Source of the DNA: Hymenopellis radicata
Lineage: Eukaryota > Basidiomycota > Agaricomycetes > Agaricales > Physalacriaceae
Assembly (NCBI GenBank): GCA_015501595.1
Contig: JADNRX010000081.1
Span: forward strand, 1 to 64,000
Reading direction: 5' to 3'
DNA length: 64,000 bases
This document shows, one piece after another, positions 46,129-57,255 of this stretch (positions are counted from its first letter, which is position 1; each line of letters starts with the position of its first letter). A model generated the notes under the pieces. The model made no database searches, had not been told where the DNA came from, and saw only the letters and a program-made list of their open reading frames with translations. Made by a program: the position numbers and the translations under genes.

Positions 46129-49100
46129 TTAAGCAGCGATGAGGGCATGTAGATTATAGATCTCCTTGCGTACAATATAATACACCTCCGACACGTTTCC
46201 CTCCATCTCAACTTTACCTTGGCCCGTCTTTCGAACAGCAACGGACTGTTCTAACAAGTCGACAGTCCCCTCTTCCCACAGATGAGAACACCTTCTCCCA
46301 CAAGCTCCGCTTGGATGCCAATATCAACCAGTCTCTTCTTGAGCGCAGTCAACTTCAGTTCGCCAATCATGGTCGAACTAGGTAACGGAACGGCTGGACG
46401 CAATCCAAGATTACGAGGCTCTGATGAAGGCATTTCCTGGTCCTGGGATTCCTCGACCTTGACGGGTTTGGAATTATTTGAGAGAGTCTCTAGAGTAGGA
46501 ATTGTCGATGTGGCATGGGCTACTATTTTGCCAGTCAGGTATCCAACTTCGTTGTCTTCGAACTAACGCGATCTTCAGTTATATTGTAATGAAGGCTCTC
46601 TGGACTTGACTCACCCGTGACATGCGCATGGAGGCTAATAGCTCGTCGCTGATAGATATCGAGAAACTGTTGATCTGTTGACCAATTTGCACGGTTTCTA
46701 GAGAGGCAGGAGAATAGATGTCTTTCGTCATTGTGCGTATTCCAGCGCAACTCTCGATGAGGACATCCGTGTCTTTGGCAGAAGCGTGGACGAGTATCTA
46801 CGATGTTATTAGTTTGCGAACACCAGACGTCGCGTGCAATTTACCAATTTTCGAGGATCAACTTTGGGAACAATCGTCTTGACCGCACGTCCATCATTAA
46901 GGCCCTCCATGTCGACAAACAGTAGCCGGCATGCGAGCTGTACTTCAACCTGAGACATGACGAACTTGGACGGCGGCTCCGGATCGCTTTCTACGCAAGT
47001 TTGAGTTTCCAACTAGAGGATTACGATGTTATTACCTTTGCGTCTTCTTCGGCCTGCCGCTTTCGGTAGTCCTTCAGCTCGTCGCTTTCGCCTGTTCTTC
47101 CAATATCTTTCCTTTCTGCATCCACATGGAAACATCGATGATCTCCCCATATTCATCTACCTTTCTCTTCTTCTCAACATACGGGAAGGTTCTGAAACGC
47201 TGAGACTGCCCTCCGAGGGTCTTGAAGAAGGATGTGGCCTTCGATACATTACCCTTCAGATAAATATCGAATGATAGCAGCTTTGTGGTGACACCATCGT
47301 CCATGTTCCAGTCTGTGTCGCCTTTGTTACCGCGACGACCTCCGCCGAAATCGTCGTCTTCTCCGTCCATGAGCTCACGGCTAACTTCGTCTTCTGAATC
47401 AGAGTCGGAGTCGCTATCGCCTTCATCGGCTTCCAACATTGGCTGATCGCGAGCTTGCGCTGCTTTCTTTTTGTCAGCTTCTCGTTTGGCTTCCTCTTGC
47501 CTTTGGATATATGCTTCAAGCTCTGCGCCTTGTAAAGGTACTTTAGAGTTCATCTATGCTGAGGATTCAGTCAAGCAGCATCAGGAGCAAGGCTATCAGT
47601 ACCTTCAGCTTCACAACGCCATCCATCATAACGTTTCTTCCTATTTTTCCTTGATCCCACTTATCCTCCGGTCGTTGCGCGTCGTTCCATTTGTCGAAAA
47701 GAACGCGGCCAAGAGAGCCCTCTTCACCCCGGCCTGTCAAGAGGACGACATTGTCAGGAACCGCAGCAAAATCACAAAAGAGATGCCGTGAAGGTCCATG
47801 AGAAAGGGAAGCCGGAACCGCGAGGATTAACTTGGGATCTTTAGACGAGTATTTTTGGATCAGGGACTGGGGATTTGGGAAGAACTCAAGATGTCTAATG
47901 CCGAGATCAGTGCTGGTGTGGAAAGTAAGAGCAAGAAACAAACTTGAATCTGAGGGCGAACGCTCCTAAGGCATCTTCGTCACCATCGTCGTCTCCGGCA
48001 CGCTTCCTTTTATTGTCATGTCTTCCACCGGTGCCCTCTTCACCTACGTCCTCCTTGCTCACTGTTCCTCCTAACCATTCCATCATACTTCGTACGAACG
48101 TCAGCATCTCGCTAGCGGAGCGTGAAAGGAAGCATATGGGATATCGCAAGCGAGAGTAGTTCCAATGTTGGTCCAGAAGTACTAGGAGCTCAAGGACACG
48201 CGTACTCGAGTCGCAAGGTAACAGGAGGGAGAACCGGGAGGACAATGTGGCGGTAACCGCGTCTATTAGTGCAGCGTCGCGGTCCTTTCGGCGACTCATG
48301 ATAACAGATGCGCGATCCGCGTCTGTTATGAGGAGGTCTGGTCGCGCTAAAGGTTCGAATATTCCACCAGCAGCCCGCATAAGAACAGTGCCGTCGAGAT
48401 GTCGTTCTCGCATGTGGTTCATATTCACAGCATAGATTATAGTTCCGGAAGACGGGGACCGTATTTTCCATATTGTGCCTCCAAGGGTATGACCAGCATT
48501 GTATGGCGTTATAGTCAATCCTTGGCATTTCCCTGAACGGTGTTAGTCAAACACTAGCCATAACACAGAAAGCTTGACTTACCTTGCAGGTGGGTTGGCT
48601 GGGAATAACGCAAGGTGTTGACAGAATCAAAGGCGTCGTGAACTTCCCTGGCCGTCGTGATGTAGCGTCGTTTCGGGGCAGTATCGTCCGCAGCAGCAGC
48701 AGCCTCCGCTGCTTCGTCGACCTGCATCACTTGGTCTTCACCGTCCTCAGGCGCAACCTTTCCCTCGTCACCAATGTCCTCTTCATCTCGTCGTCCATCC
48801 ACGTCTTCCATGGCAGCGATACGCGCTACAGCCTGTACGGGCAGTGTCGTGTACGCCGGAGCCTTGAGCCCCATCGCGAATAGGCATATGGATACAGTCC
48901 TGAATGGCAGAGGTCACCATGAGAGAGTAGTACAAGGTCAATGGTTGGCGCATATCTATTATTTCGTCAAAATGAAATGTCGTACAGTCAACAGAACGGT
49001 AATTACTCTCTCAAAGCCTGGCAATACTGCTCCCATGGCTGATTTACACCCTCGTCCAATTCCTGAACCTCTGGGGCCCAGTCTGGGGAGCCACAATCGA

Positions 49101-49194
49101 GCAGTATTCGGACATCGTCGACCTGGAGAACGTATGCCAAAGGCGTCGTCCTCGTCGAACGCGCCGCACCTGATAATGGTGTAAAGGTGATCAT
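46129..49194 (-). CDS. CFT2: Cleavage and polyadenylation factor subunit 2 (CPSF100/Cft2), with apparent frameshifts
   Basis: Eight exons: 49194-49007, 48955-48583, 48532-47944, 47894-47603, 47553-47036, 46990-46845, 46797-46615 and 46562-46129. Clear CPSF100 blocks are YVLQVDDVRILLDCGSPDW, IDLVLLSHGDLCHSGLYPYA, AYTTLPVQAVARIAAMEDV, NAGHTLGGTIWKIRSP, EVQLACRLLFVDMEGLNDGR and the C-terminal VYYIVRKEIYNLHALIAA. The metallo-beta-lactamase metal ligands are degenerate, as usual for this non-catalytic paralogue of CPSF73. It acts in mRNA 3'-end cleavage. The reading frame breaks by minus one base at 48869-48872 (C run), 47086-47088 (T run) and near 46271-46277. Intron 5 also has a frame or length problem. 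Conservation continues across every break. Confidence 0.88.
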
Positions 49195-49631
49195 GAAGGT
49201 TCAGCAAGCCTGAGGTGCAGAGACAGACTCTTTTGTTTGGCTTAACCGTCTAGTGCAAACTCGGCGATCTGGATCTTCAAGTCCGATTCCATCTTTCTTT
49301 CACAGTACACACAGTCGTACCATGTGCATGTAGTGGCGCAATGCTGATCGGCGTCTTTTTTTCCCTCGAGATCGGAGATAGCTTGACGCCGCAGCAGTCG
49401 CTCACCACGAGGCCACGGGCTACGAGGACAATAGGCGCTTAAGACCCTGACAGCTAGAGTGGAAGCGATGCTCAGCCGACAAAGAAGCTCGCTTTGGCAT
49501 CGACGTTTCACCGGTGGCACCTTCGCGCGGGTAGCCATCTCCAGGGCCATCTATTATTGTTCAATCAACTATAACAATAAGAGTCGCAACGGCAGGCTGT
49601 TATTTCTCACCCACCCATCCTGTTCATTCCC

Positions 49632-52499
49632 ATGCTGTCGCCCTCACCTTTGACGACGATTATTGGTGTGCTGCTGGGAAGCACACTGTTCGCGGTTGCG
49701 CAGTCTCCCCCTAATTCGTTCCCTCAAGTATATCCAAACCAACCTGCTGGCGACTACAGTCCGGAATGGCAAAACTGTAGCTCAACGCTCAAATGTTTCC
49801 TTCTGTCTATACCTAACGGATCCCATAGACTTTGAGGTCACTGACGCGTTGCCAAATATCACTGGTGTTTTCAATGACATTCCTCGCATGTTCGCTGGGA
49901 ACATCCCCGTCCAACGCGCAAATCATCCCAACGACACCCTTTTCTTCTGGGCAGCCGAGAAGCAGAATGGATCGCTGACAGACGCCAACAGCACGGAACC
50001 ATGGGGCATTTGGTTGAATGGCGGACCAGGCTCGTCCAGTATGGCAGGATTCCTCTTTGAGGTGAGTATCGTACGGCCGTAGATGTTGACTTCGTTTAAA
50101 GCTTCATCTAGAATGGCCCTTTCCGGCTTGGAGGAAACTTGACTCGCGAACAAATTCAGTTGGAATACAGTTTCCGACTATATTTGGGTAGACCAGCCTG
50201 TGTATGTCCTTCGGTTTCAACTCTCCTGTAGAGATTGCGTTCAACGATGAATTTAGAGGGACAGGCTTCTCCACTGCGGATACAGAAGGATACAGTGAGT
50301 ATTTTGCGCCCTTTCGCGCGAGTAACTTAGTTGATGCCTGATTGAAGTCGCCGATGAGGATCAAATGGGAGAGGACTTTGTGAGCATTACACATAATGAT
50401 CTGATGATTTTTTGACTGAATGTCGCAGATGGGCTTTTTGGAAAATCTTGTTAAAGTGTTTCCGGGCCTTGCAACGCGTCCGCTCCACTTGACTGGTGAA
50501 AGTTACGCGGGTGTTTACATCGTATGTTCATACGCCCTTAGTGCGATTCGAAGCTAAAGAGACAGATAGCCGTATATTACGAAAACATACTTCTCGATGG
50601 AATCTCCTCCCGTGAAGCTCGCAAAAATAGCGATCGGGGATGGCTCAATCGCATCTGGCCAAGTTTTCGAACTCTTGCCTTCAGTGATTTACCAATCTCT
50701 GGAGATGTAACGGCGACCTAATGATTTTTATAGCTCACGGTCATAGAGACATATCCGCAGCTCATTGGATACGATTCAGGGGTGTATCAATATTTCAAAG
50801 AACAGGAAGTCTTGCCTCCTGCATGTCGAACATAGTTTTGATTGTGTTCTGCTTCTAGGAGTCACCTTTGCGGATACGACGTGAATCTGACGTATCCTCA
50901 AAACGGAATCATCCCCAGTGTTGAACTTATCCTTCCGTCTGCTCGTGATGTAGGGTTTTCTCTGCAAACATCCTTACGAATGTTCGAATTCAAAAATCGG
51001 ATGCAAGCTAAATTATCACTCGCGTTTTCGAGCGATGCGGGCAAGCGCTCGTTAGAAGGGCGACAGGTACACTCGGCCAGAGATCTAAGCCAGCGGGCGA
51101 ATGGAAGTATCGATCCTTGGGTAAATAAGTACTTTCGGTCTGCATTCTGGCGTACTAATCCGTATAGTATGGGTGTCTACTCTTGGACGAATACATCGAC
51201 TATGCCTTCAATTTCACGTATCCCTGGAGTAAGTTTTCCGTGTCCTACAGTGTGTCCTGTTGCTCAAACCTTCTTCAGATGAAACTCTTGGTAATGGCTT
51301 CGATGTATGTCCACGTCTCTATATCAGAAAGCATCATCACGATAGTTGGACAGGTGTATGATATTCCGGATGCGCTGTTCCCTGAAGTTCCTATGGATGG
51401 AAACGTTTTCATGAATGGTTCATCATCTATTTTGGGTCGCGGCTCATGGGAGTCTAATCATGCTTCACAGACAACGCAACAAGAGCTGCGATTCACGCGC
51501 CAACTAGCAAAGACTGGGCATTGAATTTTGATTTTCCCTTTGGCAATTTGCGTCAGTGTACCATGCATTACCGTAGCGTCAGTTTGCTTAACATTGGTTT
51601 GCAGAATGGTCTGATCCTAGTGAGAAAAGCTCAACTGGTTACTGTTGATTCTGACCGCCGGTTTTGAAATAGGCCCTGAGTATGTCTTGACACTTCATCC
51701 ACGCACTTTTGGCTGACATTATGCGGCAGACCCATGGTATTCTTGTCTGACTTGGCGTCGAACGCAACCGCTCGGAATGTGTCTGTGATCATTTATTCTG
51801 GTAATGATGATTCTCTCGTCTCGCATCGCGGTTCAGAAGGTGAGTGGATTGATTTCGATGCACGCGCTAGCTCACGGCTCGCCACCATATTAGTTGCCAT
51901 ACAAGTTCGTCAGATCTGTCTTCCACATTCCGACTGACCAATCAATCACATAGAACACAACTTTTGGGGGCGTCCAAGGCTTCACAAAGAAACCTTCGAC
52001 TCCCTGGTACGACGACTCTGGAGCATTTGCGGGGATAGTTCACCAGGAAAGGAATTGGACCTATGTGCTATTCAAGGGCGCTGGCCATCTCGTTCCAGCA
52101 AAAGCTCCAGGCCCAGTATGTATTTCGTCGAGACTACATGACTGCCTATTAATTCTCTACCAGGCGCTGACTTTCCTTCGAGAGTTCGTGTTCGGTAGTA
52201 ATACGACTGGACTGGTGATTGGTGATAGCGTTGTCGGGGGCGAAAACGCGACGCTAGGTGCAGACGTTATGCCTGGCCAAGACGAGATATATTTCGGGTC
52301 TGTTTCCATCGAAGGGACGTATGTATTCCCCAAGGCCACCCGAGCTGCTTGGGCGTCGTTCATAGCGAAGGAAACTCAGGCGACAGCAACCGATGCTAAT
52401 GACACAGATGGAGCAAGCTCTATTTTCACCCACAATTGTTGGCAGATACCTTTCATTGTGGCGGCCATAGCAGCACTGCTTTGTGACTACTGCTATTGA
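49632..52499 (+). CDS. Secreted serine carboxypeptidase (peptidase family S10)
   Basis: A signal peptide starts at 49632 (TTIIGVLLGSTLFAVAQS). The S10 motifs are all present: GIWLNGGPGSSSMAG (substrate/oxyanion), LTGESYAGVYI (nucleophile Ser), IIYSGNDDSLVSHRG (Asp) and FKGAGHLVPAKAPG (His). GVQGFTKKPSTPWYDDSGAF and the hydrophobic C-terminal segment (FIVAAIAALLCDY) suggest an extracellular or surface enzyme. About 15 exons are inferred, including tiny ones of 7 nt (51673-51679) and 11 nt (51894-51904). Two problems remain. The frame shifts at about 50147-50153, between GGNLTR and NKFSWNTVSDYIWVDQ. The donor after KEQ at 50804/50805 reads GG instead of GT. It may be a damaged allele or contain sequence errors. 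Confidence 0.8.
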
Positions 52500-52891
52500 A
52501 CGTATGAACATGCAACTGTTGATCCTTTTTGTAATTTACTGTAATGCTACAATGTCTAACTGCACGAAGTCTTGCCCCTGCTCTATACGAGTCGAGTCGT
52601 CGTGCATATTTGGCCGTTGAAGCCGAACGGATTGGTCTCACCGTCCACGATTGCTCCCTCCATCACACTTATGAGCTTCTTGAAGTTGAAGCAGTTCTGA
52701 ACTTGCATTTTATGAATCACTCCGAAGCGTCCGCCTCCACAGAAATTTAAATTGCTTAAAAACAAACTTACGCTAAACAAAGATTACCGCAAAGAATGAA
52801 TGAAGATGAGAAAGAACTAAAACGTTAGAACACTATACAAAACAGTCATGAAGAGTCATGAGGAGAAAGGGGTATGCAGAAATTGAAGCAT

Positions 52892-54700
52892 CTAGTATTC
52901 GCCTTCTTCCTCAGCGTCAGCAGAATCTGTGCCAACTTCTTCATAATCCTTTTCCAGGGCGGCGAGATCCTCCCGGGCCTCAGAGAATTCACCCTAGAAA
53001 TAGCCAACTTAGAGAAGCAAAATCTCAAACAAGAGTAACACTTACTTCCTCCATACCCTCACCGACGTACCAGTGCACAAAGGCACGTTTTGAGTACATA
53101 AGATCAAACTTGTAGTCAAGACGGTTCCAGGCGGCGGCGATGGCGGTGGTGCTACCATAAATCAGACGAAGTTCGACATTGTAAGGTGCCACTCACTTGG
53201 ACAGCATGCAAAGACTGCGAGTGGTCTTTGCGAGGTCACCGCCAGGAACATATGCCGAAGGCTCGTTGCAGACACCGAGCTGGAAGCAATGTTATTTCAT
53301 GCTCCTCACGGGGAAGAGAATTCGTTACCTTGAATCCAGTAGGACACCAGTCGACGAACTGGATAGTCCGTTTGGTCTTGATCGAGGCAACGGCGGCTGA
53401 GGTATCCTTAGGTACAACATCTCCACGGTACAGGAGCGCGCAAGCCACTGTGGGACGTTGAGTAAAGCCCGGTAACGCTGAGAATAGTTCCTACTGTATT
53501 TGCCCTCCTTAGGGTCACACTTCACCATCTGGTTACCGCCTTCGAAGCAAGCAAAAGTCATCTCGGCAACAGAGTTCTGCTCATGAGTGGCCTTCTCGGC
53601 GGAGAGCAGAGGGGCATAGGTAGCGAGGGGGAAGTGAATACGGGGGAATCTGGGAACAAATTAGGAGAATCGCATAACAATTGCTCGGCGGGTACATACG
53701 GAACCAAATTGGTCTGGAACTCGTTCAAGTCGACGTTCAGGGAACCATCGAAACGAAGCGAGGCAGTAATGGACGAGACAACCTGGGCCACGAGCCTGTT
53801 GAGGTTGGAGAAGCTAGGGGACACGACATTCAGCTTGTTCTTGCAGATGTCGTAGATGGCTTCGTTGTCAACCTAGATCGCGTGATCAGCACAGTAGATA
53901 CGATGCGAACAGCAAAGATGCAAACCATGAAAGAACAGTCAGAGTGCTCGAGGGTCGTGTGAGTGGTGAGGACGGAGTTGTAGGGCTCAACAACGGAGCT
54001 GGACAACTGGGGCGCGGGGTAGACACAGAACTCGAGCTTGGACTTCTTGCCATAGTCGGTGGAGAGGCGCTCGAGGAGGAGAGCACCGAAACCAGAACCA
54101 GTTCCACCACCGAACGAGTGGAAGACAAAGAAACCTTGGAGGCCCGAGCAGTTATCAGCGAGACGACGGAGTTTGTCCATTACGGGGTCGATAAGTTCCT
54201 TGCCGACAGTGTAGTGGCCACGCGCGTCTGTACGTGGCGTATGAGACCATCGATTGAGGCTGGATGAGAAAAAAAACGACGTACAGTTGTTCGCGGCATC
54301 CTCCTTTCCAGTGATCATGGTCTCAGGGTGAAAGAGCGACCTGTACGGGCCACTCTTGACATCGTCGATGGCACCAGGCTCGAGATCGACGTAGAGCGAG
54401 CGGGGGACGTGTTTTCCTGAGCCTGTCTCGGAAAAGAACGTGGAAAAGCCGCTATCGTGGTGCGACGGCGAATTGTCCTTGAGACGACCGTCGGGCTGTA
54501 GGGAGACGGTGAGCACGGTATGAAAGACGGCGGGAAGGTGGTACATACGCTCATGCCATGCTCAAGAGTGTAGAGCTCCCCTGTGCAGCAGTCAGCACGC
54601 GCTTGAACGCGGAAAAAGGGCAAAATGGGAGCAACTCACAGCAGGCGTTACCAATCTGGACACCGGCCTGTCCAACATGAACAGAAATGACTTCACGCAT
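52892..54700 (-). CDS. TUB1: Alpha-tubulin, downstream tandem copy (9 introns)
   Basis: Ten exons: 54700-54640, 54580-54549, 54495-54285, 54227-53926, 53872-53700, 53649-53495, 53447-53329, 53279-53197, 53151-53046 and 52993-52892, giving 447 residues. [20 protein letters not shown] is the alpha-tubulin N-terminus. The GTP loop [29 protein letters not shown] (with the catalytic Glu of alpha-tubulin), [18 protein letters not shown] and the tyrosine-ending tail EEEGEY are all present. It pairs with beta-tubulin in microtubules. The first six exons have the same lengths as in the neighbouring copy. The last part has three additional introns. Confidence 0.95.
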
Positions 54701-54948
54701 ATTCGTCGACTGAAACTGAGGAAATTGAAGGGGGATGCAACGACTGGTCGCTGGGAGAAAGTCAACCCACGATTGGAATTTATTTTGTTCGGTTACCGTC
54801 ACGGTCACGCCGAACAACGTGTTCGTGATTCATCCACAACAATGGCAATACTGCGAACAGAAAGCGTGAACAACATTATTCAAATGTAATTTGTATCCGG
54901 GGGTCGTAAATGAATGCAAAGAAGAAAAAAGAAAAATCGTGTATGAAT

Positions 54949-56674
54949 TTAGTACTCTCCAGCCTCTTCCTCAAGATCAGCAGAGTCAATCCCGACCTCC
55001 TCGTAGTCCTTCTCCAACGCAGCCAAATCTTCTCGTGCCTCAGAGAACTCTCCCTCCTCCATACCTTCTCCGACGTACCAGTGCACGAACGCACGCTTGG
55101 AATACAGCAGGTCAAACTTGTGATCCAGACGACTCCATGCACTGGAGATGGCCGTCGTGTTTGAAAGCATGCACATGCTTCGCGTCACCTTGGCAAGATC
55201 GCCGCCAGGGACGTGAGCGGGAGGCTCGTTGCAGATCCCGAGCTTGAATCCAGTAGGACACCAGTCCACGAACTGGATGGTCCGCTTGGTCTTGATGATG
55301 GAGATGGCCATGTTGGCGTCCTTGGGAACAACATCACCACGATACAACAAGGCGCAGGCCACTAAGCACGCGGTCAGCTTTCATTACCGACGCGTAACAA
55401 CGTGTAGATACATACTGTATTTGCCCTCTCGCGGGTCACACTTTACCATCTGGTTGCCGGGCTCGAAGCAAGAAAAGGTCATGTCGGCCACCGAGTTCTG
55501 CTCATGGTGAACCTTCTCTGCCGACACGATCGGGGCAATAGTGGCGAGAGGGAAGTGGATACGAGGAAAGCTAAAAAGTCAATCAAAACTGTGTCGAAGG
55601 AAGGAGTGGCCGTTCTTACGGTACCAAGTTGGTCTGGAACTCGTTCAAGTCGACGTTGAGTGATCCATCGAAGCGCAGTGACGCCGTGACAGAAGAAACG
55701 ACTTGGGCGATCAGCCTGTTAAGGTTCGTCAAGCCGGGCGAAGCAATGTTCAAGTTCTTCTTGCAGATATCATAAATAGCCTCGTTATCGACCTAGGCAG
55801 CAGAGAGTGAATAAACATTCCTGTCGACGCGTAAATTGAAGCTCACCATGAAAGAACAGTCAGAATGTTCCAACGTGGTGTGGGTAGTCAGAACCGAATT
55901 GTAAGGCTCGACAACCGAGTTGGCAAGGGATGGAGCAGGGTAGACACTGAACTCCAGCTTCGACTTCTTGCCATAGTCAGTGGAGAGACGCTCCAGAATG
56001 AGAGCCCCCAAGCCGGAGCCGGTTCCACCGCCGAAAGAATGGAAGACAAAGAAACCTTGCAATCCAGCGCAGTTGTCTGCTAGGCGGCGGACCTTGTCCA
56101 ACACTGTGTCAATCATTTCCTTGCCGATTGTGTAGTGGCCACGAGCATCTGCAAAACGTTTAAACAACGCAAATAGATCGGAGTTTGTCACGTACAGTTG
56201 CTGGCGGCATCCTCCTTGCCATTGATGAGGGTCTCGGGGTGGAAGAGACTCCTGTATGTGCCAGTCTTAACTTCGTCGATGACATTGGGCTCGAGGTCGA
56301 CGTAGAGAGATCTGGGCACGTGTTTTCCCGAGGAGGTCTCGGAAAAGAAGGTGCTGAAGCCATCATCGTTGGTGGAAGGAGAACCTTCCTTCAGACGACC
56401 ATCGGGCTATAAGGAGGATATGTAAGAGACCATGAACGATTGGCTGGATCAAGGCTACGTACGCTGAGACCGTGCTCAATAGTGTACAACTCCCCTGTGC
56501 AAAAGGGATGAGCGACCAAAGATGAAAGAAAGCAGACAGAAATAACGCGTATTTGGAGGGATAAATCGCGATGCTGTATGTTGGCGAGATGTACTATGAA
56601 AGGCGACACTCACAGCATGCGTTACCGATCTGGACACCAGCCTGACCAACGTGTATCGAGATGACTTCACGCAT
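54949..56674 (-). CDS. TUB1: Alpha-tubulin, upstream tandem copy (6 introns)
   Basis: Seven exons: 56674-56614, 56494-56463, 56406-56196, 56148-55847, 55792-55620, 55570-55416 and 55361-54949, giving 448 residues. It is recognised by [80 protein letters not shown] and the tail EEEAGEY. Intron 1 is 119 nt, long for this window. The final 413-nt exon is undivided, whereas the neighbour has three introns there. The two genes are head-to-tail on the same strand with about 250 bp between them. Confidence 0.95.
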
Positions 56675-57255
56675 AGTGGGAAAAAGAAATGAGTACTGCG
56701 AAGGCACTGTCAGTATACGGCGTAGCTCATCGTCACCAACGGCGGCGGCGGGATTGCGGGATACTCACGGAAAAGCGAACAGGTGGGACGATGGAGGCTG
56801 GAAGGCAAACGAAAGCCTGGCGAAAGCCGGAACGTAATAAAAGATATTCACAAGTTCCCACGCCCTCTGCTCTTCACATTCCCCCATTTGGCTGACAGCC
56901 CAAAGGATGGAACGGTCATACGCTAGTGCGGCCTCAAAAGCAGCTTTAACTGATTGGATACTATATTCAATCGCGTATTCAATGCAGACTTCAAATTGTA
57001 CCTTCTGAATTTGTCAATCCAGGTGAGAAGCTGCATTTTCGTAAAAGCGTCATCACATTTTGCGACACTAATATGCACGCTTCTTGAGAGTCGGGCGCGC
57101 GATGGCCGAACAGAAATTAGCCAAAAATATGCAGAAGCTCTCCCATAACATTGCCACTGTCGTCATCGATCAGAGGGCGGTTGCCAATCCCCTTCTTGTT
57201 AATTACCTTCAACCACGCTTGAAACACACCACCACTCAACCGCTCCTTCCTCGCC
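56675..57255. other. Intergenic between alpha-tubulin and lipase genes
   Basis: About 580 bp between divergent start codons, serving as promoter DNA for both genes. An open frame at 57084-57302 overlaps the lipase start but in a different frame and is not used. Confidence 0.4.

Noticed and set aside
51552..51672. A further frame break in the carboxypeptidase (a WSDPSEKSSTGY frame ending in a stop)
   Set aside because: A single 121-nt intron followed by a 7-nt exon restores FGNLRPEPMVFL in frame, so no break is needed here.
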